Positions 50,197 through 59,455 of a stretch of 64,000 nt of DNA are shown piece by piece (the first letter of the stretch is position 1; each line of letters starts with the position of its first letter). This stretch comes from Herpetosiphon aurantiacus DSM 785. Its GTDB lineage: Bacteria; Chloroflexota; Chloroflexia; Chloroflexales; Herpetosiphonaceae. A program made the position numbers and the translations under genes. The stretch lies in the NCBI GenBank assembly GCA_000018565.1, contig CP000875.1, positions 4,851,199 through 4,915,198 of the forward strand, written 5' to 3'. The notes under the pieces are model-generated. The model worked only from the letters and a program-made list of their open reading frames with translations. It ran no database searches and was not told the origin of the DNA.

Positions 50197-52749
50197 ATGC
50201 GACGTTCGCCACTTGCTCGGATTCGCAATGCCCTGCTGATTGGTTTGACGATTTCGTTATTGCTGATTGCAGGCGGTTTGGCATGGTTCTGGTGGACATT
50301 TGATCAGGCGCAGCGTCAAGCCCGTGCGATCAGTCCCAACGAACAACTGATTATTTATAGCGTAATTGGCGCGGCGGCGGTGGTTGGGGCATTAACCACC
50401 CTGATTATGACCATGCGCAGCGTGCGCCAAACCCGCAAACCATTTGAACAACTGCCAAGCGACTTCGACCCTGATCAAGCAATTGAATCGGGCAATTCGG
50501 GCGATCCGTTGATTGATAACACCTTGCAAAAAGTTGAGGCCTTGCGCAAAAATCTGTTGGATCGCCAAACCAGCTTGACCCAACAAACTAGCCAATTCCA
50601 AACGGTGCAAGCTCGCCACGAAGCGGTTTTCAAACTAGCCCGCTTGCTCAACAGCACCCTTGAGATCGAAACCTTGCTCAACGATTTTGTGCGTTCGTTG
50701 GTCAAAAAATTCGATCTTTCGTTTGTTGGCGTAGGCTTGATCGAAAATAGCAGCATTGTCGTGCGCCATGGTGTTACCCGCAAAGCCGAGCAAATCGAAT
50801 CGACCTCGACGTTGTGGCTGGCGCTCAGCGCAGGGATTGCCGCCGAAGCTGCTGCCGAAAGCCAGATTATCATCAAACGCCAGCCGCCCTTTGATACTGC
50901 ATTGCCCTCTCCCAGCACGGTTGGAACGCAAGTGGCTCACCCCTTGATGAATAGCGGCCATATTATCGGCGTGATGCTGAGCCAAAGCAGCCAAAAACTC
51001 GATGAAGAAACCCTCAATCATCTGCGTGATATTGCTGAATTACTGGCTTCATCGCTGAGCAATGCCCAACTATTTGCCAATGCCCGCGAACGCGCCACAA
51101 ATTTGACGGCCATCAACGACTTGGCACGAGCAATTAGCACCTCACTCGATCTCAAGCGCATTTTGGATACCGCCCTGCAGCAAATTCGCCAGCTCATTCC
51201 CTACGATCAAGCCAGCGTTACCACCTATGATGTTGGCAGCAATATGTTTCAAGTGCTGGCGGCCAACGATGCCGATTATGGCATGTTGAGCGCTGGTCAA
51301 GAAACCGAGGGCAATGGCCCGTTGCGCACCGCCTATGAAGCGGGCCATCCGGTCTATATCGCCGAGGTTGAGCATCATACAGGCCAGCCCTTGCAATTAC
51401 CCTTCGCCGATGAGGCTCAATCGCTGTTGATTCAGCCATTGACCACCGCCGATGTGCGCTTGGGCACGTTGAATTTGACCAGCCGCCGACCCAACGCCTT
51501 TGATGAACAACAAGTCAGTTTATTGGGTGGTTTATCGCACTTTTTGACCACTGCTTTGGTCAATGGGCGCTTGTATAACCAACGTGCTCAAGCCTTACAA
51601 CAGCTTGAACAAACCCAAGATCACCTGCTATTTGTGGAGAAATTACGGGCACTCGGCGAATTGGCCAGCGGCGTTACCCACGATTTCAATAATTTGCTGG
51701 CAGGCATTTTGGGCAATGTGCAAGTTTTGATGGGCGAATTGCAAAACCCAGAGCAACGCGAAACCCTGCGGGTCATCGAACGTGCTGCCAAAGATGGCGC
51801 GGAAACCGTCAAACGAATTCAACGCTTTGCCCGCAAGGACGATGGCGAAATTGACGCGCCAGTTGAGCTACACGAATTGGCCGAAGATGCGCTCGACCTC
51901 ACGCGGGTACGTTGGCGTAACGCCGCCCAAGAACAAGGTGTCAACATCGAACTCCAACGCGAAATTCTGAATGTGCCGACGATTCGCGGCCATGCTGCTG
52001 AATTGCGCGAAGTTTTGACCAACCTGATCATCAACGCCGTTGATGCCATGCCCAATGGCGGGATGTTGCGGGTAGCCACAGGTCAACGTGGCTCGGAAGT
52101 GTTTGTGTCGGTCGCCGATAGCGGCATCGGTATGAGTGAAGAAGTTAAAGCGCGGATCTTCGATCCCTTCTTTACCACCAAGGGCGAGCGGGGCAATGGC
52201 TTGGGGCTGGCGGTTTCTGCGGCGATCGTTTCACGCCATAGCGGGCGGATCGAAGTGCAAAGTATTGAAGGCCGAGGCACCAACTTCGCAATTTGGCTGC
52301 CAATGCTCGAAGTCGATTTTGCTCAAGTCGAGGCCACTGATGACGATGCGCCCAGCGTGCGCGGCAGCATCTTGATCGTCGAAGACGAAGAATTAGTGCG
52401 GATCGCGCTTAGTCGCATGTTGGCAGCCTGGGGCCATGAAGTTGTTAGCGCCGAAAGTGGCCGTGATGCCCTTGCTAAATTCCGGCCTGGCATGTTCGAT
52501 TTGGTCATCACCGACCTTGGCATGCCCGATATGATGGGCTGGGATGTGTTGCGGCTGATTCGCGAACGTGAGCATGGCATCCGCACGATGATGCTCTCAG
52601 GTTGGGCACGCCAGATCGATCCGGCTGAAGCCAAATTACGCGGTGCTGATGTCGTGGTTGCCAAGCCGTTTGATCAAGCAATTTTGCGCACGACGGTGGC
52701 GCATTTATTGGCTGGTACGCTCGATCTTACACCACGGGTGATTGCCTAA
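50197..52749 (+). CDS. Hybrid sensor histidine kinase with two GAF domains and a receiver
   Basis: 850 residues from the ATG at 50197, GAGAAG 6 nt upstream (GTG 50191 also possible). Two membrane helices (~10-30, ~52-72), a coiled linker, GAF-1 (~140-300), GAF-2 (~315-470), HisKA with the phospho-acceptor His in 'GVTHDFNNLLAGILGN' (~498), HATPase with N box 'LTNLIINAVDAMPNGG', G1 'DSGIGM', G2 'GNGLGLAV', then a REC domain with 'IVEDEELVR', phospho-acceptor Asp in 'VITDLGMPDMMGW' and Lys in 'VVAKPF'. A stand-alone phosphorelay input with no DNA-binding partner adjacent. Confidence 0.93.
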   Translation: MRRSPLARIRNALLIGLTISLLLIAGGLAWFWWTFDQAQRQARAISPNEQLIIYSVIGAAAVVGALTTLIMTMRSVRQTRKPFEQLPSDFDPDQAIESGNSGDPLIDNTLQKVEALRKNLLDRQTSLTQQTSQFQTVQARHEAVFKLARLLNSTLEIETLLNDFVRSLVKKFDLSFVGVGLIENSSIVVRHGVTRKAEQIESTSTLWLALSAGIAAEAAAESQIIIKRQPPFDTALPSPSTVGTQVAHPLMNSGHIIGVMLSQSSQKLDEETLNHLRDIAELLASSLSNAQLFANARERATNLTAINDLARAISTSLDLKRILDTALQQIRQLIPYDQASVTTYDVGSNMFQVLAANDADYGMLSAGQETEGNGPLRTAYEAGHPVYIAEVEHHTGQPLQLPFADEAQSLLIQPLTTADVRLGTLNLTSRRPNAFDEQQVSLLGGLSHFLTTALVNGRLYNQRAQALQQLEQTQDHLLFVEKLRALGELASGVTHDFNNLLAGILGNVQVLMGELQNPEQRETLRVIERAAKDGAETVKRIQRFARKDDGEIDAPVELHELAEDALDLTRVRWRNAAQEQGVNIELQREILNVPTIRGHAAELREVLTNLIINAVDAMPNGGMLRVATGQRGSEVFVSVADSGIGMSEEVKARIFDPFFTTKGERGNGLGLAVSAAIVSRHSGRIEVQSIEGRGTNFAIWLPMLEVDFAQVEATDDDAPSVRGSILIVEDEELVRIALSRMLAAWGHEVVSAESGRDALAKFRPGMFDLVITDLGMPDMMGWDVLRLIREREHGIRTMMLSGWARQIDPAEAKLRGADVVVAKPFDQAILRTTVAHLLAGTLDLTPRVIA

Positions 52750-52755
52750 ACTAAT

Positions 52756-52980
52756 CCCTCACCCCCAACCCCTCTCCCACTAAACGCGGGAGAGGGGAGT
52801 TCCGATAGATATCGGTAGGCAGGTTCCCTCTCGCCTCGCATGCGGGAGAGGGGTCAGCTTTCAAGGGTAGGTTTTAACGTTCCCTCACCCCCAACCCCTC
52901 TCCCACTAAACGCGGGAGAGGGGAGTTTCGATGGATATCGGTAGGCAGGTTCCCCCTCGCCTCGCATGCGGGAGAGGGGT
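52756..52980. repeat. Two 99-bp copies of the CCCTCACCCC palindromic repeat
   Basis: Copies at 52756-52854 and 52882-52980 differ at few positions. Each holds CCCTCACCCCC..., a CCCCTCTCCC / GGGAGAGGGG hairpin and the core 'GATATCGGTAGGCAGGTTCCC'. They separate the convergent kinase and chromate-transporter genes. Confidence 0.9.
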
Positions 52981-53007
52981 GTTCTATATCTACCAAAGCA
53001 TCGCAAT

Positions 53008-54174
53008 TTAAATCAGTAACGATAATAACCCCAACGCCCCCGAACCAAGCACAACCGCCGCTGTCACCCACTTGGCCTTTGAGCGATACAGCACCCACAA
53101 GCTGAGCGCGGCAATTGCCAAAGCCAGCACTGCCGGAGCCACTTCACGCGGCCAAGCATCGAAAATGAGTTGGCTGGTGGTGACGGTAATTAAGCCAACC
53201 ACCGCCGCCGTAATGCCATCAAGAAACGCATGGGTTGCAGCATTGGCGATAATTCGTTCGAGCCAGTGGTGGCCAACAATGGTAAATAAAAATGCTGGCA
53301 AAAATGTGCCTGCGGTTAAAGCCAATGCTCCAGCAAAGCCCCCGCCCAAATAGCCCACAAAGGTCGAGAAAATAATCAGCGGAGCGGGCAAAATGCCTGA
53401 TAAGGCCACACCATCAATAAATTGCTCGTTGGTCATCCAGCCGCCAACGGTTACTGCATCGTGTTGCAAAAATGGAATGGCCGTGTAGGCTCCACCAAAA
53501 GTCAGCAAGCCTGTGCGCAAGCCATAGCCAAATAAACTGAGTACGCTGGGTGCAGCTAAAATAGCCACCGCCAACAATGGCACCCACGAGCTATGCAAAC
53601 GAGTTCGGCCTAATTGAGGCTTTTGCAATAACCAATACATCACGCCGGCTAACAGCAAAATAGCAATAAAATGCACCCTCAGAAGTGTGGCTATTCCCGC
53701 GCCAAGTGCAATCGCCCAGAGCCAGCGATTGGTCAGAGCATGCTCGCCAATCCGATGGACTGCCCGAATAATTAAGGCTGCCACGGCTGGCTTGAAACCA
53801 AATAGGATTGCCCCAATCCCAACGGCGGTAATGCCATAGGCCACATAGGCCCACGAAAGCAACAGCATCAGCACAAAGCCAGGCAACATAAAGCCCAAAC
53901 CCGCCAGCACTGCACCGATTCGGCCACGGGCAACCATGCCAAAGTAAACACATAATTCATGGGCTTCTGGGCCAGGCAAGGCTTGATAAACTGCTAGCAC
54001 CCGATTAAAATGTTCGCGCTCAATCCACTGTTCTTCCTCAACCAACTCTTGACGAATCATGGCAATTTGGGCGACAGGCCCACCCCAAGCCAACAACCCA
54101 AAACGCAAAAAGCGCAGAAAAAGTCGCAGATACGATTCCTGTGGTGGACCAACCGATCCTGGCGCATCAGCCAT
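53008..54174 (-). CDS. chrA: Chromate transporter, CHR family (two-domain)
   Basis: 388 residues, the long-chain type with two homologous halves. Each half has the CHR motif: 'LAWGGPVAQIAMIRQELVE' with 'ALPGPEAHELCVYFG' in the first, and 'TFGGAYTAIPFLQHDAV' with 'SGILPAPLIIFSTFVGYLGGGF' in the second. About ten hydrophobic segments. Exports chromate, perhaps with sulfate competition. AAGGA lies 7 nt before the ATG. No ChrB regulator is adjacent. Divergent from the WXG100-type effector gene. Confidence 0.93.
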   Translation of the reverse strand: MADAPGSVGPPQESYLRLFLRFLRFGLLAWGGPVAQIAMIRQELVEEEQWIEREHFNRVLAVYQALPGPEAHELCVYFGMVARGRIGAVLAGLGFMLPGFVLMLLLSWAYVAYGITAVGIGAILFGFKPAVAALIIRAVHRIGEHALTNRWLWAIALGAGIATLLRVHFIAILLLAGVMYWLLQKPQLGRTRLHSSWVPLLAVAILAAPSVLSLFGYGLRTGLLTFGGAYTAIPFLQHDAVTVGGWMTNEQFIDGVALSGILPAPLIIFSTFVGYLGGGFAGALALTAGTFLPAFLFTIVGHHWLERIIANAATHAFLDGITAAVVGLITVTTSQLIFDAWPREVAPAVLALAIAALSLWVLYRSKAKWVTAAVVLGSGALGLLSLLI

Positions 54175-54220
54175 AGATAGTTCCTTAGCAATCAGTCAAT
54201 CGCTTGCATTGTATATTAAA

Positions 54221-54257
54221 ATAGTACTTTACATAGCTTAGAGTACTATGCTATAGT
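54221..54257. promoter_or_regulatory. Palindrome and plus-strand promoter between chrA and the effector gene
   Basis: ATAGTACT (54221-54228) / AGTACTAT (54242-54249), an 8-bp inverted repeat with 13-nt spacer. TTTACA (54228-54233), 18-nt spacer and TATAGT (54252-54257) form a candidate promoter reading towards the gene at 54375. Confidence 0.45.
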
Positions 54258-54374
54258 CAGCTTGAGACTAGGTAACCTCGTCGCAACAACCCCACTTCAA
54301 TCCATCTACACGTAGGTTGTTACCTATCCCCGACACCTAAATCACTACTCGTCAAATCCCTGGAGGCAGTGTGT

Positions 54375-55598
54375 ATGGGTAACGAAATCGTCCAAATCGA
54401 TTATCAGGAGGCCAATCAGCTAGCCCAACGTTTCTCGAAGCAACAAACCCACGTGCAGGCAATTTTGCAAAGCCTCAGGCAGACCATTCAAGCGCTTGAG
54501 AATGGCGGCTGGATGGGCGATGCAGCAACCGCATGTTTCAAAGAATTTCATGCCGAGGTAGTCCCTGCCTATACCCGACTCAGTAACGTCCTTGGTGAAG
54601 GCCAAAGTACCCTGCAAGGTATTGCAACGCTCTTTCGTCAGGCCGAAGAAGAAGCTGCCGCACTCTTCCGTGGCGAGTTTGCCGCCGCCGCTGGGGGTGA
54701 AAGTGGTATCGCCCAAGCCGTCGGTGGGAGTGGTGGCAACATTCAAGCCGACAATGGTGGTATGTATCAAACAGTTCAGGCATTTGCCACTAATTTAAGT
54801 GGTAGCGGTGGTGGACAAGGCCAAGCAAGCGAGCTAGAAACCCTCATCCGTTCGCTCAAAGATCAATGTGTAGACCCCAATGTTATTTTAGATGCAATTG
54901 CCAAGGCAACCCCAGCAGAACGTCAAGCGATTTTAAATGACCCTCAATTAATGGAATATATTCGCATCAGCGAAGGTACAGCTGCCGATGTCCTTACGGC
55001 GGCATTGCTCGAAGGAGCATTATTCTGGCCAGCTGGCTCAGGCCCAGCCAATAATGGGGCGATTCAATCTGATGTGATTAACCCTTTAACCGGAGAAGAA
55101 CGAACTAATGATTTTGCACTTTGGATGCGTGGCGAAGCAGGGCCACCTGATCCGCTTAACGGCACGATGAATTGCTGGGAAGCAACCATGTATGCCGCCT
55201 ATTTAAGTGGCGAAATCAGCGAAAGTCAATTACGCGAAATTCATCAAAACGCGGCTGATGCAGGCGCTGATTATTATAATGTGATTGAAGATGCCTTTGG
55301 TGCTGATAATCGCAGCACATGGCAATCAGGCGATCAACCAGCCGCAGGCAGTATTGTCTTTTTTGAAAGTGACGGTAGCCCACTTGCTCACGTTGCAATT
55401 GCTACAGGCCGAACAACCCCTGATGGCAAGACTGAGATCATGAGTTTATGGGTATTGCCTCAAGATTCAAATGGTAATTTTGTGCGATCAATGCAACGTA
55501 CCACCATTGAAGATTTACAGGCCTCAATGGCCGACGCTGGCATTCCATTAGATCAAATTAGCACTTCACCCAATCCATGGGATCAGCCGAATGATTAG
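54375..55598 (+). CDS. WXG100-type protein fused to NlpC/P60-like Cys-His domain, paralogue 1
   Basis: 407 residues from the ATG at 54375 (GGAGG 8 nt upstream). The N-terminal ~100 residues are a helical hairpin with the W-x-G motif at 46-48 in 'ENGGWMGDAATACF', as in WXG100/LXG secretion domains of type VII systems. A Gly/Ser-rich linker (~105-150) is followed by a helical region with 'PAERQAILNDPQLMEYI'. The C-terminal ~150 residues look like an NlpC/P60-like papain fold: Cys267 in 'MNCWEATMYAAYL', 'PAAGSIVFFES' and His339 in 'LAHVAIATG'. Such domains cut peptidoglycan or modify proteins. Probably a secreted effector or toxin; no signal peptide. The next gene, 13 nt downstream, is a lipoprotein. 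Confidence 0.75.
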   Translation: MGNEIVQIDYQEANQLAQRFSKQQTHVQAILQSLRQTIQALENGGWMGDAATACFKEFHAEVVPAYTRLSNVLGEGQSTLQGIATLFRQAEEEAAALFRGEFAAAAGGESGIAQAVGGSGGNIQADNGGMYQTVQAFATNLSGSGGGQGQASELETLIRSLKDQCVDPNVILDAIAKATPAERQAILNDPQLMEYIRISEGTAADVLTAALLEGALFWPAGSGPANNGAIQSDVINPLTGEERTNDFALWMRGEAGPPDPLNGTMNCWEATMYAAYLSGEISESQLREIHQNAADAGADYYNVIEDAFGADNRSTWQSGDQPAAGSIVFFESDGSPLAHVAIATGRTTPDGKTEIMSLWVLPQDSNGNFVRSMQRTTIEDLQASMADAGIPLDQISTSPNPWDQPND

Positions 55599-55611
55599 TT
55601 AGGATAGATCT

Positions 55612-56610
55612 GTGATTCCCTTATCGTACCGATTACGATTAATTCTGTGGCTAGCTGGTTTATTGCTGAGCAGTTGCACTGCGGCGATGCCCACCACGCC
55701 ACAACCACAAGAGGGTTCTGTGATGCCTACGATCGAAACAACTCAAGCTACCAGTATCCTTGGCTTTATTCCATGGGGCGAGGCCGGATTAAAGCCGATC
55801 GATATTCAAACGTCATTGCCAAATCAGCCGCTTGGTCGGATGACACCTGAAATTGTGTTAGATACCCAGCAACAGCCATGGTTTTGGCTCGATGGTCGAA
55901 TCATCAACGTTGATGATCAACGCTACTGGGAGATTAACCAAAGCGTCAAGGCAAACGCAACGGCGGTTATGCCAACCCCACAAGGCTTTGTCGTGGCCGT
56001 TGCCAGCCCACGCACGGTCGGCATTCAATTGCTCGATTTGAATGGCAAGCTGCTTTGGCAACACGACCGTCCATTTGAATTGCCCGATGAGCTTGATCAA
56101 CGCCAACTGCTGTTGCAAGATGCAGATCGCGTCTGGTTGTATGCTGGCAACCGTGCAGGCTGGCAGCTTTGGGAAATTAACCTCCAAACGGGTGAGCTTA
56201 GCCCACAATTTGCTCAAAATACACCTGCCCCAAGCCAAATTTGGCTCTACGATGGCATTGTTATGTGGTGGAGCTACCAAGCAAGCAGCCAAACTCGCCA
56301 ATGGCATCGGCATAACCTAGCCACCCAAACCACCAGTACCGTTGAACAATCGCCGTTAAATCGTTGGTTTGCCAACATTAAATCGGCTACGCCAACTGGT
56401 GGAGCCTTGCTCGTTACCACCAACGAGATTATTTGGATGGATGCTGATGGCCAAGAACAAAACCGCCTCACCAGCAATGACTTGTTGCCTCCAAGTTGGC
56501 AGCCAGCAACCTATTCGCTGATTCCAAGTCGGGCAGTTGTCAATGCCCAAGGCATGATGCTATGGCTCGGCTTTGATCAACAGGGTGTCTATTTACTCCA
56601 ATCACCGTAA
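55612..56610 (+). CDS. Lipoprotein between WXG100-type effector genes
   Basis: 332 residues from a GTG at 55612, AGGA upstream. Signal peptide with lipobox LLLSSC (Cys ~22). The mature protein shows repeated short strand blocks ('PWFWLDGRIINVDDQRYWEI', 'GFVVAVASPRTVGIQLLDLNGKLLWQH', 'RVWLYAGNRAGWQLWEINLQTGELSP') typical of PQQ/WD-like beta-propellers, i.e. a surface binding protein. Position 13 nt after the effector makes an immunity or cell-surface-receptor role plausible but unproven. Confidence 0.7.
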   Translation: MIPLSYRLRLILWLAGLLLSSCTAAMPTTPQPQEGSVMPTIETTQATSILGFIPWGEAGLKPIDIQTSLPNQPLGRMTPEIVLDTQQQPWFWLDGRIINVDDQRYWEINQSVKANATAVMPTPQGFVVAVASPRTVGIQLLDLNGKLLWQHDRPFELPDELDQRQLLLQDADRVWLYAGNRAGWQLWEINLQTGELSPQFAQNTPAPSQIWLYDGIVMWWSYQASSQTRQWHRHNLATQTTSTVEQSPLNRWFANIKSATPTGGALLVTTNEIIWMDADGQEQNRLTSNDLLPPSWQPATYSLIPSRAVVNAQGMMLWLGFDQQGVYLLQSP

Positions 56611-56619
56611 CCAATGCCA

Positions 56620-56662
56620 GCCCGCCCCGCTACGTAGACGAACGCTCTACAGTGGGGCGGGC
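56620..56662 (+). terminator. GC-rich hairpin after the lipoprotein
   Basis: GCCCGCCCC / GGGGCGGGC, perfect 9-bp stem with a 25-nt loop, 10 nt past the stop. No T-tract, so it may act as a 3' stabiliser. The remaining gap to 56813 has no clear gene. Confidence 0.5.
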
Positions 56663-56813
56663 CAAACGCGGTAAATCCTCAATTCCATTATGCTTTTCAG
56701 CGCCAAACACCTAGAGATGGTGATAGCCTAATCGTGCTGAAACGAGTATGCTCCACAACCAATCAATGCGCATAAAACCACATGCCGACTTAATAGCCAC
56801 GGAGCCGCTGTCT

Positions 56814-57962
56814 ATGAGTGTGCCAATCGTTCAAATTCAGTACCAACAGCTCGAACAACTCGCCCAACGCTTCGCCAAGCAACAAACCCAGGTTCAAGCA
56901 ATTCTACAAAGCCTCAGGCAAACTATCCAAGCGCTTGAACATGGCGGCTGGATGGGCGATGCAGCCACTGCCTGTTTCAAAGAATTCCATGCCGAGATCG
57001 TCCCTGCCTATTGCAAACTTCAGCATGTGTTTAGTGAAAGCCAAACCAGCTTAAACCAAATAGCCCAGCTTTTTCACGAGGCTGAAGCCGAGGCTGCCGG
57101 ATTATTTCGGGGTGAAATGGCGCAAGCAGTCGGCAACGCTAGCCCTTGGCAGATCCTCAATCATCTTGAAACAAACCTATCCGAGCAACTCAGTCGCTTC
57201 CAACCTGAAACTTTAGAACACATGCTTGGTGCGATTGATCCTCAGTCATTTGATATCACTACGGTGCTGGCGCTGATTGAGAACGCCTCGCTGGTCGAAC
57301 GTCAAGCTATTTTGCAAAATCCAGAAGTATTAAACTTAATCAGGGCCAGCGCAGGTGATCAAGCATATATCGTGATGGCAGTCCTTTCAATTGGATCATT
57401 CCGGTGGTTAGCTTCGCAACAAGGAGCAGATGGATGTATTGCGATCTTTCTCACAGACCCGCTAACCCATGAACCTCGAACTAACAATTTTGCCCAATGG
57501 ATCTGCACCGTACCTAATTCTAATGAGCCTTCAAGCCAAATATCACCCCCAAATCCGCTCACTGGCTCAATGAATTGTTGGGAATTTGTTTTATTTTCAG
57601 CATTCTTGGGTGGAAATATCACCTATGACGAGCTTGATGCAGTCTATTCCGAGGTTGGGACACCAATCACGCTAGAAGAACACAAACAAGCAATTTATAC
57701 TGCCCTTGGTGGTGAACACAGCACTGAGTGGAATCCCTGTAATGATATTCCTGCTGGCAGTATTATCTTTTTCGACGATGGCAGCAACCCAATCGCCCAC
57801 GTTGCCATTGCGACAGGCCGTGAGATCAATGGGTCACCCGAGTTAATTAGTTTGTGGGATCGGCCAAACACTATCGATAGTGTGCAATTTACAACGATTG
57901 AGGCATTAAATGGCTCCGATTACACCATCAACGTTGCACCAAACCCTTGGCTGAACGATTAA
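56814..57962 (+). CDS. WXG100-type protein fused to NlpC/P60-like Cys-His domain, paralogue 2
   Basis: 382 residues from the ATG at 56814, GGAG about 10 nt upstream. The first ~70 residues are almost identical to paralogue 1 (W46-x-G48 in 'EHGGWMGDAATACF'), the middle (~105-210) is different and lacks the Gly-rich linker, and the C-terminal domain is again similar: Cys255 in 'MNCWEFVLF', 'PAGSIIFFDDG' and His329 in 'IAHVAIATG'. The pattern of conserved N-terminus, variable middle and conserved catalytic motif is that of secreted polymorphic effectors. No lipoprotein follows it; trhO comes next after 55 nt. Confidence 0.75.
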   Translation: MSVPIVQIQYQQLEQLAQRFAKQQTQVQAILQSLRQTIQALEHGGWMGDAATACFKEFHAEIVPAYCKLQHVFSESQTSLNQIAQLFHEAEAEAAGLFRGEMAQAVGNASPWQILNHLETNLSEQLSRFQPETLEHMLGAIDPQSFDITTVLALIENASLVERQAILQNPEVLNLIRASAGDQAYIVMAVLSIGSFRWLASQQGADGCIAIFLTDPLTHEPRTNNFAQWICTVPNSNEPSSQISPPNPLTGSMNCWEFVLFSAFLGGNITYDELDAVYSEVGTPITLEEHKQAIYTALGGEHSTEWNPCNDIPAGSIIFFDDGSNPIAHVAIATGREINGSPELISLWDRPNTIDSVQFTTIEALNGSDYTINVAPNPWLND

Positions 57963-58017
57963 GACTCAGCGTGGTACAATATTCAGCAGACTATTTTTAG
58001 CTGAAACGACGATCATT

Positions 58018-58791
58018 ATGGATATTTTAGTCATCGCTTTTTATAAATTTGTCGATTTGCCCGATTTTGCCGCCAAACGCGAGCCATTGCGCGATTTTTG
58101 CAACCAACGCGGGATCAAAGGTACGATTTTGCTGGCGCACGAGGGGATTAATTCAACCGTTGCTGGCCCCGAGCCAGCCATGCGCGAATTGTTGGAGTTT
58201 CTACGCAGCGATTCACGCCTCGCCGATTTGGTTTGGAAGGAATCGTGGACCAACGAAATTCCTTTTCAGCGCATGAAAGTACGTTTGAAAAAGGAAATTG
58301 TGACCCTCGGCATGCCCGAAATCAACCCTAACGATGGGGTTGGCACCTATGTTGATGCCGAGCAGTGGAATGCGCTGATCAATGATCCCGAGGTGGTGGT
58401 GATTGATACACGCAACGATTATGAAGTTGAAGTTGGCACATTTCCCCATGCACTCAATCCCAAAACCGATTCGTTCCGCGAATTTCCGGCGTTTGTTGAG
58501 CAAAACCTTGATCCGCAGCAACATCCTAAGGTGGCGATGTTTTGCACTGGCGGCATTCGCTGCGAAAAAGCCACGGCCTATATGCTGCGCAAGGGTTTTC
58601 AAGCGGTCTATCATCTTGAGGGTGGCATTTTGAAATACCTCGAAACGGTCGAGCCAAGCGCCAATCAATGGCAAGGTGAGTGCTATGTGTTTGATCAACG
58701 GGTCGCGGTCGATGAGCAGCTCAAGCCAGGCCACTACGATTTGGATCAGCCAACGGGATTGCCCCGTAAGCGCGAGGAAGCAAGTTTATGA
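58018..58791 (+). CDS. trhO: tRNA uridine(34) hydroxylase (TrhO/YceA, rhodanese family)
   Basis: 257 residues. N-terminal acylphosphatase-like domain ('FVDLPDFAAKREPLRDFC', 'EGINSTVAGP'), then a rhodanese domain with the active Cys in 'MFCTGGIRCEKATAYM'. It installs 5-hydroxyuridine at the wobble position of tRNA in a prephenate-independent way. It overlaps the next gene by four bases (ATGA). A TACAAT (57975-57980) may be its -10. Confidence 0.93.
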   Translation: MDILVIAFYKFVDLPDFAAKREPLRDFCNQRGIKGTILLAHEGINSTVAGPEPAMRELLEFLRSDSRLADLVWKESWTNEIPFQRMKVRLKKEIVTLGMPEINPNDGVGTYVDAEQWNALINDPEVVVIDTRNDYEVEVGTFPHALNPKTDSFREFPAFVEQNLDPQQHPKVAMFCTGGIRCEKATAYMLRKGFQAVYHLEGGILKYLETVEPSANQWQGECYVFDQRVAVDEQLKPGHYDLDQPTGLPRKREEASL

Positions 58792-59444
58792 CCGTGATCG
58801 CTTTAGCCGGAGCCACGGGCTACACCGGCCAACGGATTATCAGCCAAGCTGCCAACAATTCGGAGTGGCAAGTACGGGCTTTGGTGCGCCAAAGTGCCAC
58901 TAGCAAAACTCATTTTCCCCTTGGCCAAGCCTTTGCGATCTGCGATTTTGCTGATCAAGCGAGTGTTGAGGCAGCGCTTGAGGGCTGCGAGGCGGTATTT
59001 CAAACGATCGGCACAACTCAAGCTCAATTTAATGCCGATGTCAGCTACGAAACCGTCGATTATGGCACAACCATCGCGTTGATCAAAGCAGCCCAAGCGC
59101 AAGGAGTTAAACGCTTTGTGCTGCTTAGCTCGGCGGGTGCAGGCTTGCCGCTCGGCTCATACTTGCGCTGGAAGGCCAAAACCGAAAAAGCTGTGCGCGA
59201 AAGTGGCCTCGATTGGACAATTCTGCGGCCTGCGGCGATTGTCGGGCCAAGCCGCCGCGCAATCCAACTAGCAAGCATGCCGTTTGCGCTGCTCAGCAAA
59301 TTACCTTTGATTGGGCGCTTAGGCGCAATTATGCGGCCAGTTGATGTCAACGATTTGGCGTTGAGCTTTTTCAAGTGCCTCGCAGACGAAACCACGATTG
59401 GCAAAACCCTTGAAGGTCGCTCATTCTGGCGCTTGATTCGCTAA
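58788..59444 (+). CDS. NAD(P)-binding atypical SDR (NmrA-like)
   Basis: 218 residues. 'IALAGATGYTGQRIISQAANN' gives the Rossmann G-x-x-G-x-x-G motif. 'RFVLLSSAGAGLPLGSYLRWKAKTEKAVRESGLDWTILRPAAIVG' is the middle signature of atypical SDRs, with no clear Tyr-x3-Lys. Probably a redox-sensing or reductase protein. Coupled to trhO and 11 nt before the HD hydrolase. Confidence 0.85.
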   Translation: MTVIALAGATGYTGQRIISQAANNSEWQVRALVRQSATSKTHFPLGQAFAICDFADQASVEAALEGCEAVFQTIGTTQAQFNADVSYETVDYGTTIALIKAAQAQGVKRFVLLSSAGAGLPLGSYLRWKAKTEKAVRESGLDWTILRPAAIVGPSRRAIQLASMPFALLSKLPLIGRLGAIMRPVDVNDLALSFFKCLADETTIGKTLEGRSFWRLIR

Positions 59445-59455
59445 TGAGGTAAACA

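Noticed and set aside
54375-57962. Prophage or integrative element
   Set aside because: No integrase, terminase, att-like repeats or composition change; both sides are ordinary chromosomal genes.
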